Shown here one piece after another: positions 8,830 through 16,044 of a stretch of DNA of 39,055 nt. Position 1 is the stretch's first letter, and the number at the start of each line of letters is the position of its first letter. The translations under genes and the position numbers were made by a program. Source of the DNA: a virus; the IMG/VR virus record IMGVR_UViG_3300044491_000223, positions 1 through 39,055 of that record. One strand, given 5' to 3'. Under the pieces are notes generated by a model. The model was not told the origin of the DNA and made no database searches. It saw only the letters and a program-made list of their open reading frames with translations.

Positions 8830-8937
8830 ATGCTATTTGGAGAAACAGTTCAAGGACAACTCACATGTTTTGTAATAGCACTTATTATAGGTTGCCTTTA
8901 CATTACAGTAATCACTTGCAGAGAACGTCGTCAGTAA
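8830..8937 (+). CDS. 35-residue single-span membrane peptide
   Basis: The ORF encodes a short N-terminus, one hydrophobic helix (about residues 12-29) and a basic end RERRQ, so it would sit in the inner membrane with the C-terminus inside by the positive-inside rule. AAAAGG lies upstream at usable spacing. A late-promoter box begins three bases after its stop. Function unknown. Confidence 0.5.
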   Translation: MLFGETVQGQLTCFVIALIIGCLYITVITCRERRQ

Positions 8938-8939
8938 TC

Positions 8940-8947
8940 TATAAATA
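8940..8947 (+). promoter_or_regulatory. Late promoter, exact T4 consensus TATAAATA
   Basis: An exact match to the T4 late promoter box lies 28 nt before the gp3-like gene. This is the clearest late site in the window and implies that gp3 and the genes after it are read late by the gp55 holoenzyme. Confidence 0.8.
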
Positions 8948-8967
8948 TTTAAAATAGAAATACTCTC

Positions 8968-9531
8968 ATGGCGACATATGGTATTGCGGACCAGACAGAT
9001 CTCTGGTCCAAACAAATTGAGAACAGAAACTTTCTGTCACCAATCGGATTTAAGATGTTACTGGAACAGTTTCCAAAGGTACCATACTTTTCACAATCCG
9101 CTAATATTCCTGGTATTGGTTTAAACACCGTAGAAGCACCGACCTTTCTGGGTCGTAGTATCCCTTTCGATGCTGCGGGTTTGAACTATGAACCACTCAA
9201 CCTAGCATTTCTAGTAGATGAAGATTTAGAGAACTATCTAATCATGCATAACTGGATGCGATCTATTGCTGGTGGTGATATGCTAGGAGAGCGTGCTGAT
9301 TTTGAAGAAGATTATAGTGTAGTTTGTGATGGTTCTCTTGCTATTATGAATAGCAACATGCAAACTAATTTCTTTGTAAGTTTTAAAGACATGTTCCCTG
9401 TATCATTGAGTGGACTAGAATTTAATGCTACAATTGATGGTACAGAATATGCAACTGCAACTGTGGAGTTCAGATATAGTACATATTCAATTCAGAACCT
9501 TGATGGTAATAGGAGAAAAGCACTTAAATGA
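8968..9531 (+). CDS. 3: Tail completion / sheath stabiliser protein, gp3-like
   Basis: In T4, gp3 caps the end of the tail tube and stabilises the sheath before heads join. This 187-residue protein is close to T4 gp3 (176) and shares tube-fold features: an early strand with VPYFSQSANIPGIG, a central YEPLNLAFLVDEDLENY element and a C-terminal strand ATVEFRYSTYSIQNL. It follows a consensus late promoter and overlaps uvsY, the order usual in cyanophages (23-3-uvsY-uvsW). The fold resemblance to gp19 is expected because tube and cap proteins are related. The exact gene number rests partly on position. Confidence 0.72.
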   Translation: MATYGIADQTDLWSKQIENRNFLSPIGFKMLLEQFPKVPYFSQSANIPGIGLNTVEAPTFLGRSIPFDAAGLNYEPLNLAFLVDEDLENYLIMHNWMRSIAGGDMLGERADFEEDYSVVCDGSLAIMNSNMQTNFFVSFKDMFPVSLSGLEFNATIDGTEYATATVEFRYSTYSIQNLDGNRRKALK

Positions 9532-9950
9532 ATCTAGATGAAATTCGTGATATGTGGAAAGAAGACTGCGTTGTTGATCAAAACGACCTAGACACGGAAA
9601 ACTTTAAGTGTACAGTCATCCACGAAAAATATTTAAACATATGGTCTCATTTTAAATTGATGGCATCCGATGCTGATACCAAAGGTAGGATGCTATACAA
9701 AGCAAAGTTTGAATACTACTCTGGTAAAGCACCTGCCAAAGTATATGCTGAGAAACCATTTAGTCATAAGGTACTTAAAACTGACATCAACACTTACATC
9801 TGGGCAGATGAAGAATGGTTGAAAAATAAACAAAAGATTGACTACCTTGAAACCTGTATAAATTACTTAGAGATGATTCTTAAACAGTGTGCCTCCCGTG
9901 GGTTCCAAATTAAGAATTTTATTGATCTGAGGAAAACAGGTGATTACTAA
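9528..9950 (+). CDS. uvsY: Recombination mediator UvsY
   Basis: This loads UvsX recombinase onto gp32-coated single-stranded DNA. At 140 residues it matches T4 UvsY (137), sharing the central ARLDYYSG-like stretch (here KFEYYSGKAP near residue 62) and the C-terminal signature ASRGFQIKNFIDLRK. The start overlaps the gp3 stop as ATGA, and the end overlaps uvsW. Its partner uvsX is about 24 kb downstream in the window. Confidence 0.93.
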   Translation: MNLDEIRDMWKEDCVVDQNDLDTENFKCTVIHEKYLNIWSHFKLMASDADTKGRMLYKAKFEYYSGKAPAKVYAEKPFSHKVLKTDINTYIWADEEWLKNKQKIDYLETCINYLEMILKQCASRGFQIKNFIDLRKTGDY

Positions 9951-11406
9951 GATTGAGAAAAAGAATGAAGTTTACATCAAGGTAACAGCAGAACCACATG
10001 TTCATCAAGAACTGAGCGACCACTTCCAGTTTGAAGTGCCCCAAGCAAAGTTCATGACTCAGTATCAAAAATGGAAATGGGATGGAAAGATCCGTTTATA
10101 CTCACCAGCAACAGGTGAGATGTATGCGGGTCTTTTTGATTATCTAACAGAGTTCCTAGAACAACGTGGTTATGATTGGGAAGTTAAAGACAGTAAATTT
10201 TACGGTAAACCAAATGAATGTGAACTTCTCGTATCTCCTGAGGCAATTGCGGGGTATGTTAGATCTCTGGGTCTTCCTTTCAAAGTCAGAGACTACCAGT
10301 TACGAGCAATTTATCAAGCACTTAGGTACAATCGCAGACTTCTACTATCCCCGACAGGATCAGGAAAATCTCTGATCATCTATGCATTGGTGAGATGGCA
10401 TCTAGGACTGGATAGACAAATTCTTATCATCGTTCCTACTGTCTCACTCGTGGAACAAATGTATAAGGATTTCCAACAGTATGGGTGGAGAGCAGACGCA
10501 TATGTACATAAGATCATGGGGGGTACTGAGAGGTATGTAGATGCCCCTGTGGTGGTTTCTACATGGCAATCCATATACAAAGAACCTCGTAAGTTCTTTA
10601 AACGATTTGATGTAATTATCGGTGATGAAGCACACCTGTATAAAGCGAAAAGTTTGTCAGGTATTCTCACTAAATGTCATGATGCAAAATACCGCGTTGG
10701 ACTGACAGGTACTCTCGATGGTATGAGTGCTCATCAGTTAGTGTTGGAAGGATTGTTTGGTAAGTGTGAGCAAGTTACTAAGACAGTAGACCTTATGAAG
10801 AAAGGTCATCTCACACCATTGAAAGTAAATATCCTTTTGTTAAAACATGGGTTTGTTCCATTTGATGACTACCACCAGGAAATGGATTACATTGTAAGTC
10901 ATCAAAAAAGAAATAATCTAATCACAAACCTAGCATGTGATCTGAATGGAAACACTCTTATCCTATTCAACTATGTGGAGAAGCACGGGGAACCTTTGTG
11001 GGAGATGCTAAATAGTAAGGTGAGAGAAGGTCGCAAGGTCTTCTTTATACATGGTGGTATTGATGCCTATGATCGTGAAGAAGCACGATCAATATGTGAG
11101 AAAGAAAAAGACGCAATTATTCTTGCTTCTTATGGAACTTTCTCTACTGGTATTAATATTAAAAACCTACATAATGTGATCTTTGCTAGTCCATCTAAAT
11201 CGAGAGTCCGAAACCTACAATCAATTGGACGTGTACTCCGAAAGGGTGATAACAAAGCACAAGCAGTTCTTTATGATATTGCAGACAATTGTGCCAGAGG
11301 ATCCAAAAGTAATTATACCCTTCGTCATCTTGTAGAACGTATCAAGATATATCAAGAAGAGTCATTCAATTACGAGATTAAGGAGATCAAATTGAAAAAT
11401 GATTAA
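9940..11406 (+). CDS. uvsW: UvsW-type RNA-DNA / branch-migration helicase
   Basis: This superfamily 2 helicase unwinds R-loops and branched intermediates; in T4 it shuts off origin replication in favour of recombination-dependent replication. The 488 residues (T4 503) show an N-terminal UvsW domain, a Q-like element at FKVRDYQ (about 114-120), Walker A in SPTGSGKS (137-144), DEAH at 229-232, a TGT motif near 257 and motif VI QSIGRVLRKG near 422. The start is GTG inside the end of uvsY, which probably gives coupled, reduced translation. Confidence 0.95.
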   Translation: MITKIEKKNEVYIKVTAEPHVHQELSDHFQFEVPQAKFMTQYQKWKWDGKIRLYSPATGEMYAGLFDYLTEFLEQRGYDWEVKDSKFYGKPNECELLVSPEAIAGYVRSLGLPFKVRDYQLRAIYQALRYNRRLLLSPTGSGKSLIIYALVRWHLGLDRQILIIVPTVSLVEQMYKDFQQYGWRADAYVHKIMGGTERYVDAPVVVSTWQSIYKEPRKFFKRFDVIIGDEAHLYKAKSLSGILTKCHDAKYRVGLTGTLDGMSAHQLVLEGLFGKCEQVTKTVDLMKKGHLTPLKVNILLLKHGFVPFDDYHQEMDYIVSHQKRNNLITNLACDLNGNTLILFNYVEKHGEPLWEMLNSKVREGRKVFFIHGGIDAYDREEARSICEKEKDAIILASYGTFSTGINIKNLHNVIFASPSKSRVRNLQSIGRVLRKGDNKAQAVLYDIADNCARGSKSNYTLRHLVERIKIYQEESFNYEIKEIKLKND

Positions 11407-11851
11407 TTACATTCGACACGACGAACAGTTCTACGCTACGCTCAAACTAGTTACTGGGGAAGAAATCCTTGGTGAAGTATTAGTTAGTGAGGATCCTGAT
11501 ACTAAAAAAGATATGATCTTTATTCAGAATCCTGCTAAGACTAAGATTGTAGAATTAAATGTAGACGAAGATGAGAAGGCACAAAAAGTTGCCATGGGAT
11601 TCATCAAGTGGATGAACTTCTCTGATGAAGACTTCTATGTTGTTGATGATAAATCTGTCATCTCTATTGCTCCTATGTCAAAGGAAGCAGTAAATCTATA
11701 CAAGAGATGGATCAGAAAAGAATTTAATAAAGGGGAAGAACCAAGTGAAAGTCAAATACCCATCAACAAGAGTATGGGTCTGATTGCTAAGGTAGAGGAC
11801 GCAAGGAAGATTCTAGAAAGAATCTATAAAGATGCATCTCACTTTCACTAA
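11399..11851 (+). CDS. Sm-fold-like phage protein, paralogue 1
   Basis: A 150-residue protein of unknown function. It begins with the beta pattern ATLKLVTGEEILGEVLV, which looks like the strand-turn-strand of Sm/LSm-type small barrels, and ends the barrel with DFYVVDDKSVISIAPMS followed by a helix EAVNLYKRWI. The same layout recurs in two adjacent proteins upstream of gp43, so a phage-specific family with three members is proposed. The fold is inferred from pattern only; RNA binding would be typical of Sm folds but is not shown. The start overlaps uvsW by 8 bp. Confidence 0.75.
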   Translation: MINYIRHDEQFYATLKLVTGEEILGEVLVSEDPDTKKDMIFIQNPAKTKIVELNVDEDEKAQKVAMGFIKWMNFSDEDFYVVDDKSVISIAPMSKEAVNLYKRWIRKEFNKGEEPSESQIPINKSMGLIAKVEDARKILERIYKDASHFH

Positions 11852-11884
11852 GTGTCTCTAAGTAACTTAAAGACACCCTGTTTC
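11852..11884 (+). terminator. Long hairpin after the uvsW operon
   Basis: Directly after the stop codon, GTGTCT-c-TAAG / CTTA-a-AGACAC forms about 10 bp with one mismatch around a TAA loop, followed by CCTGTTTC. The T run is short, so it may pause transcription or protect the 3' end as well as terminate it. It separates uvsW from the gp55 transcript. Confidence 0.6.
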
Positions 11885-11904
11885 TGAACCCTTACAGTGT
11901 TGAG

Positions 11905-11910
11905 TATAAT
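11905..11910 (+). promoter_or_regulatory. Host-type -10 box TATAAT upstream of gp55
   Basis: A perfect TATAAT sits 62 nt before the annotated gp55 start and between two hairpins. The -35 position with a 17-bp spacer reads TTCTGA, a poor match. It suggests gp55 is transcribed by host sigma-70 polymerase before late transcription begins, as expected for a gene that creates the late polymerase. Confidence 0.5.
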
Positions 11911-11920
11911 GATTATTCTT

Positions 11921-11951
11921 AGACCTGTCAACCCCCTTGACAAAAAGGTCT
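11921..11951 (+). promoter_or_regulatory. Bulged hairpin in the gp55 leader
   Basis: AGACC-TGTCAA and TTGACA-aaaa-GGTCT pair perfectly (5 + 6 bp) across a CCCCC loop, leaving only an AAAA bulge. If transcription starts near 11917 the hairpin is the first structure in the mRNA and ends 15 nt before the first ATG. The 3' arm contains TTGACA, which with a 17-bp spacer meets TAACAT at 11960-11965, so the element could instead be a second promoter. Both readings point to control of late sigma synthesis. Confidence 0.5.
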
Positions 11952-11966
11952 TGATAAGTTAACATT

Positions 11967-12476
11967 ATGACATCCGTGAGTACCTCTATGTCTATGCTAA
12001 TGCCACGGAAGAACGCTAAAAAGAAAGAACACTATGTAGATAACAAACAGTTCCTTCATGAACTGATTATTTATCGCAACAAATGTGCAGTCGCCAAAGA
12101 TAAAGGACTGACTAAACCTCGTGTTTCTAATTATATTGGCGAATGCTTCCTCAAAATTGCAACCCATTTGTCATACAGACCAAACTTCATCAACTACATG
12201 TATCGAGAAGATATGATTGGTGATGGGATTGAGAACTGTATCCAGTACATTCATAACTTTGATCCTGAGAAAAGTTCTAATCCGTTTGCATATTTCACAC
12301 AGATTGTGTACTATGCATACCTTCGTCGTATTGCCAAAGAGAAACGACAGCAAGCAATCAGGGAGAAGATTCTCGAACGGAAAGGTTGGGATGAGGTCAT
12401 GCACTCTGATGACCTTGACAATAGCGCCGATTTGAATTATATTAAGTCGCGAGTCGAGACCAATACGAGGTACTGA
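11967..12476 (+). CDS. 55: Late-transcription sigma factor gp55
   Basis: gp55 is a small sigma-70-family protein that binds host RNA polymerase and recognises the late TATAAATA box. The ORF gives 169 residues (T4 185). Matching family segments are YREDMIGDGIENCIQYIHNFDPEKSSNPFAYFTQI, a region-2-like block near residues 74-110, then RRIAKEKRQQ. The first ATG lies next to a possible -10 element and has no ribosome site; in-frame ATGs at residues 8, 10 and 12 are alternatives, and residue 12 (MPRKNAKKK) would give a lysine-rich start. The stop overlaps the next ORF as TGATG. Confidence 0.92.
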   Translation: MTSVSTSMSMLMPRKNAKKKEHYVDNKQFLHELIIYRNKCAVAKDKGLTKPRVSNYIGECFLKIATHLSYRPNFINYMYREDMIGDGIENCIQYIHNFDPEKSSNPFAYFTQIVYYAYLRRIAKEKRQQAIREKILERKGWDEVMHSDDLDNSADLNYIKSRVETNTRY

Positions 12477-12658
12477 TGTCTACAAAATTGATCAATGATT
12501 ATTGGAACGGTGGATCTTCTTCCGTTAACAGTCATGAACTTCTTACTGAGTTGGTCCATTCTCTAAACGGTATAACATATACTCAAACCTGCACAACCAC
12601 TGACGGTAGAACGTACAAAAAACTTATCATTGAATATGAAGATACTTCTGATAACTGA
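12476..12658 (+). CDS. Small hypothetical protein between gp55 and gp47
   Basis: This 60-residue protein starts on the TGATG of the gp55 stop and runs 23 bp into gp47. Composition is Ser/Thr rich with a C-terminal beta-like segment RTYKKLIIEYED. No family is recognised. Its coupling to gp55 suggests coexpression, but no role can be stated. Confidence 0.6.
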   Translation: MSTKLINDYWNGGSSSVNSHELLTELVHSLNGITYTQTCTTTDGRTYKKLIIEYEDTSDN

Positions 12659-13664
12659 TCAACATTTCGGTGCTCGTAATGATAGTCAAGTATACATTGA
12701 TAAGTACCGAAAGTTTTATAGTGAAACAGTTTTACCTTACATTGATAAACATAAGATCACTAATGTAATTGCTCTTGGAGATACATTTGACAGACGTAAG
12801 TCTGTTAATTTTAATTCTCTCCAAGCAGCAAAAGATATGTGGTTTAATCCATTGAGAGATCGTAATGTCAACATGCATATGCTTGTAGGCAATCATGATA
12901 TCTTCTATAAGAATACTCTCAGAATTAATTCACCACAGTTACTTCTTGGCGATTATGATAACATTACCGTCGTGGACGATCCTACTGAATTATCCATTGG
13001 TGGTATTTCTATACTTCTTCTGCCTTGGATATGTGACGACAATCGTAAAAGATCCATGGATCTTATCTCAACTAGTGATGCAACTGTCTGTCTGGGCCAT
13101 CTTGAACTTGATAGTTTTGAACCTATTCCTGGATATACTATGGACCATGGAGATGATCCAAACATGTTCAGTAGATTTGATCTAGTGTGTAGTGGTCACT
13201 TCCACCACATATCTTCCAAGAAAAATATTAAATATCTCGGTAATCCGTACCAAATGTTTTGGAATGATTACGGTTGTGAACGTGGGTTTCATGTACTAAA
13301 TACTAAAACCACAAAACTAAGTTTTGTAAAAAATCCCAACACAATGTTTCACAAAATCTATTATCGTGATAGTGAAACTCCAACCATTGAATATGAACAA
13401 CTACGAGGTAGTTATGTTAAACTGATTGTTGAAAAGAAAGAAGATCAACTTCTTTTTGATAAAACTCTCAGACAAATTAATAACAGCGATATTGCTGATC
13501 TTAAAATTATTGAGGATACATTTGTACACCTTGATGATGTTGATGATTCCTTGGAACAAGAAGATACATTAACTATGTTGCAGAATTGTGTTCAAGAAAT
13601 TGATAACAAAGATGAAGTGTTTGGTATTTTAAAATCATTATATGTCGAAGCACTTAGACTCTAA
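12636..13664 (+). CDS. 47: Recombination nuclease subunit gp47 (SbcD/Mre11-like)
   Basis: gp47 is the nuclease subunit of the gp46/47 complex, which resects double-strand ends for recombination-dependent replication and host DNA breakdown. At 342 residues it fits T4 gp47 (339). Metallophosphoesterase motifs are all visible: TDQHFG near residue 8, GDTFDRR near 48, GNHD near 88, and GHLELDSF plus GHFHH further on, supplying the metal-binding Asp, His and Asn residues. A TTG two codons upstream is possible, but ATG is preferred. The partner gp46 follows after one small gene. Confidence 0.95.
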   Translation: MKILLITDQHFGARNDSQVYIDKYRKFYSETVLPYIDKHKITNVIALGDTFDRRKSVNFNSLQAAKDMWFNPLRDRNVNMHMLVGNHDIFYKNTLRINSPQLLLGDYDNITVVDDPTELSIGGISILLLPWICDDNRKRSMDLISTSDATVCLGHLELDSFEPIPGYTMDHGDDPNMFSRFDLVCSGHFHHISSKKNIKYLGNPYQMFWNDYGCERGFHVLNTKTTKLSFVKNPNTMFHKIYYRDSETPTIEYEQLRGSYVKLIVEKKEDQLLFDKTLRQINNSDIADLKIIEDTFVHLDDVDDSLEQEDTLTMLQNCVQEIDNKDEVFGILKSLYVEALRL

Positions 13665-13665
13665 A

Positions 13666-13929
13666 ATGTTTGTACTAGTTGACAAAAGTAGCGGGGGCGT
13701 GTATGCTGTCCGTGATGGCAACATCGATGAAAAAGTTGTTCAAATTTTTGAGCAAGAAGATGATGCTACTCGCTACTATGGTTATCTAAAAGCAGATAAT
13801 TACCAACGTAGTTTGGAAATTATAGAAGTAGAAGAAGAAGTTGTTAAAGACAATTGTACTTCTTATGGATATAATTACACAATCATTACACCCAACGATA
13901 TTGTATTCCCACCAATAGATGTAGATTAG
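13666..13929 (+). CDS. DUF3110-like small protein between gp47 and gp46
   Basis: This 87-residue protein resembles the cyanobacterial DUF3110 family: a start like MFVLVDKSSGGVYAV, then VVQIFEQEDDATRYYGYL and an acidic EVEEEVV segment. DUF3110 proteins are short and found widely in cyanobacteria, without known function. An in-frame ATG eight codons upstream overlaps gp47, but the internal ATG matches the usual N-terminus. Its presence between two nuclease subunits is best read as cargo from a cyanobacterial host. The family call comes from memory of the pattern. Confidence 0.7.
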   Translation: MFVLVDKSSGGVYAVRDGNIDEKVVQIFEQEDDATRYYGYLKADNYQRSLEIIEVEEEVVKDNCTSYGYNYTIITPNDIVFPPIDVD

Positions 13930-13930
13930 T

Positions 13931-15646
13931 ATGATCGTTTTTGAGACTATCCGTTGGAAAAACTTTCTGTCAACAGGGCAGCAGTTTACCCAAGTGGATT
14001 TGAGTGAGTCACCATCTACTTTAATTGTGGGTAATAACGGCGCAGGTAAGAGTACCATTCTTGATGCGCTTTGTTTTGTTTTGTTTAACAAACCATTTCG
14101 GAAGATTAACAAACCACAGTTGATGAACAGTGTTAATGAACGGGAACTTCTAGTAGAAGTTGAGTTTCAAATTGGCACTGTTAATTATAAAATAGTTCGT
14201 GGTCTTAAACCTGCTGTGTTTGAGATCTATCGTAATGGCGAACTAGTAGATCAGAATGCTGCTAACAAAGACTACCAAAAGTATTTGGAGCAAAGTATAC
14301 TTAAACTTAACTACAAGTCTTTCACTCAGGTTGTTATTCTTGGTAGTAGCACCTTTGTTCCTTTTATGCAATTGCCTGCTGCACATCGAAGAGAAGTTAT
14401 TGAAGATCTTTTGGATATTCAAATCTTCTCACAGATGAATGGTCTCTTGAAAGAAAGACTTAAAGATGCCAAAGATGAGCAACGCCAGTGTGAGTATGAA
14501 CTTGAAATGGCACAACAGAAAGTTGACATGCAAGTTCGTAACATTAACAATCTAGAAAATGTAGATAAGCAATACGTTGAGAATCAACAGCAGAAATTTG
14601 TTGCGAATGAAGATCGTGTAGTTGAAATCAAAGCACGTATTAAGGAAGTAGAAAAAGATATTTTAATTATTGAACCTGAGATTCTTAAATTAGATCTTGC
14701 TGTCGAAAAACACGACAAGTTTAAGGACATGAAGTCTAAGATGTATCATAAATTAAATACATCTAAGAAGAACTATGATTTCTTTGTAGAGAATCAAACA
14801 TGTCCTACTTGTACTCAGGAGATTGATAAAGAACTTCGTATTGCTAAGCAAGCAGAACTCAATCAAAGATGCATTGAACTAACTGATGCTGGGTCTCAGA
14901 TCATGGGGCAGATCACCACACTCAGTAAGAACATTACAGAACTTCGCGAGAAGGCAACTAAGATTAATGAGTACAGGTATGAGATTCAATCTCTCACCAA
15001 GGAAGAGATGCGTCTACTGAAAGACAACACTTCTATTATGTCTGAGGTAGGTAGCGATACCAGTAACTTGGAGAAAGAGAAGCAAGATCTTGAAATCATG
15101 ACACAAGCACTTGACAAGAAAGTCATTTCATGTTCTAATATAAACAAGCAGACAGATCATCTCAAATCGGTTGCTAATCTTCTGAAAGACGGTGGTATTA
15201 AGACTAAGATTATTTCTAAGTTTATTCCTATCATCAATCAGAGAATCAATAAGTATCTTCAAAGCATGGATTTCTATGTGAACTTCACGCTTGATGATAG
15301 TTTTAACGAGAAGATTCTTTCTCGTTTCCGTGATGATTTTTCCTATGCTTCTTTCTCTGAGGGTGAGAAGCAAAAGATTGATCTGGCGCTGTTGTTTACT
15401 TGGCGAGAAGTTGCTAAATTAAAAAATAGTGTGAGTACAAACCTTCTTCTTCTGGATGAAGTTTTTGACTCTTCACTCGATCAGTCTGCTACGGATGAAC
15501 TTATGAGGATTTTGAAAGGTCTAGGAGAGAAGACTAATCTTTTTGTGATATCTCACAAGGGTGACGTGCTCTATGATAAGTTTGAGCGAATCGTAGAGTT
15601 CTCCAAAGAAGGTGACTTTTCAACTATGTCAGCGGTGCAGGGATGA
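13931..15646 (+). CDS. 46: Recombination ATPase subunit gp46 (SbcC/Rad50-like)
   Basis: gp46 is the SMC-like ATPase that, with gp47, processes DNA ends. The 571 residues (T4 560) show Walker A GNNGAGKST at 34-42, two coiled-coil arms flanking a zinc hook CPTC at 291-294, the ABC signature SFSEGEKQKIDLAL near 476, Walker B LLLLDEVFDSSLD near 512 and a late switch His in ISHKGD. It starts one base after the preceding stop and its end overlaps speD by four bases. Confidence 0.96.
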   Translation: MIVFETIRWKNFLSTGQQFTQVDLSESPSTLIVGNNGAGKSTILDALCFVLFNKPFRKINKPQLMNSVNERELLVEVEFQIGTVNYKIVRGLKPAVFEIYRNGELVDQNAANKDYQKYLEQSILKLNYKSFTQVVILGSSTFVPFMQLPAAHRREVIEDLLDIQIFSQMNGLLKERLKDAKDEQRQCEYELEMAQQKVDMQVRNINNLENVDKQYVENQQQKFVANEDRVVEIKARIKEVEKDILIIEPEILKLDLAVEKHDKFKDMKSKMYHKLNTSKKNYDFFVENQTCPTCTQEIDKELRIAKQAELNQRCIELTDAGSQIMGQITTLSKNITELREKATKINEYRYEIQSLTKEEMRLLKDNTSIMSEVGSDTSNLEKEKQDLEIMTQALDKKVISCSNINKQTDHLKSVANLLKDGGIKTKIISKFIPIINQRINKYLQSMDFYVNFTLDDSFNEKILSRFRDDFSYASFSEGEKQKIDLALLFTWREVAKLKNSVSTNLLLLDEVFDSSLDQSATDELMRILKGLGEKTNLFVISHKGDVLYDKFERIVEFSKEGDFSTMSAVQG

Positions 15647-15978
15647 AACATATATTATTCACCCTACGCGAATGTAACTCTGAACTTCTAGATGATGAAT
15701 CATACATTCGTGACATGCTGGCAAAAGCGGCGGAGTGTGCAAACAGTACACTTCTAGGTATCCAATCACATAAGTTCTCTCCACAAGGCGTGACTGCCAT
15801 CGCTATGCTTGCTGAGTCTCATATCAGCATTCATACATGGCCTGAGACAGGCGAAGCAGTATGCGATGCCTTTACTTGTGGAGACCATACGGATCCTCAC
15901 GAGGCGTTTTCTTTCATGAAAGCGTCGTTACTGAGTAAGCGATGGGTATATCAGACCGTTAAGCGACCAGTTATATAA
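15643..15978 (+). CDS. speD: S-adenosylmethionine decarboxylase proenzyme SpeD
   Basis: This pyruvoyl enzyme decarboxylates AdoMet to provide aminopropyl groups for spermidine. The 111-residue size fits the small prokaryotic class. The self-processing site is Glu58/Ser59 in AESHISIHTWPE; Ser59 would become the pyruvoyl group, and His64 and Cys79 sit at the same offsets (+5 and +20) as the processing and catalytic residues of the Thermotoga enzyme. It is a known cyanophage auxiliary metabolic gene; polyamines may help condense DNA. No spermidine synthase lies in the window, so it would depend on host SpeE. Confidence 0.94.
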   Translation: MKHILFTLRECNSELLDDESYIRDMLAKAAECANSTLLGIQSHKFSPQGVTAIAMLAESHISIHTWPETGEAVCDAFTCGDHTDPHEAFSFMKASLLSKRWVYQTVKRPVI

Positions 15979-15986
15979 GTGTACTA

Positions 15987-16017
15987 CCCTCCTAGGTCTG
16001 TTGACTAGGGGGGTTTA
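15987..16017 (+). terminator. Hairpin terminator after speD
   Basis: CCCTCCTAG pairs with CTAGGGGGG (9 bp, one T-G pair) around a nine-base loop, then TTTATAC. It lies eight bases after the speD stop and ends the gp55-speD unit. The T tract is short. Confidence 0.68.
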
Positions 16018-16030
16018 TACTATCTGTATA
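16016..16030 (+). promoter_or_regulatory. TATACT -10 box within an inverted repeat upstream of the VWA-peptidase gene
   Basis: TATACT begins 29 nt before the ATG, and the surrounding TATAC-tatct-GTATA is a perfect 5+5 inverted repeat. No good -35 hexamer is visible. The same hexamer lies 30 nt before the AAA+ gene, so both genes of the pair appear to have matching host-type boxes. The inverted repeat could be an operator (inference). Confidence 0.42.
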
Positions 16031-16044
16031 CACACAAGGACACT

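Noticed and set aside
11008-11014. CTAAATA inside uvsW, and another at 33398-33404 inside gp43
   Set aside because: No gene start lies within 100 bases downstream; these look like chance matches in AT-rich coding sequence.
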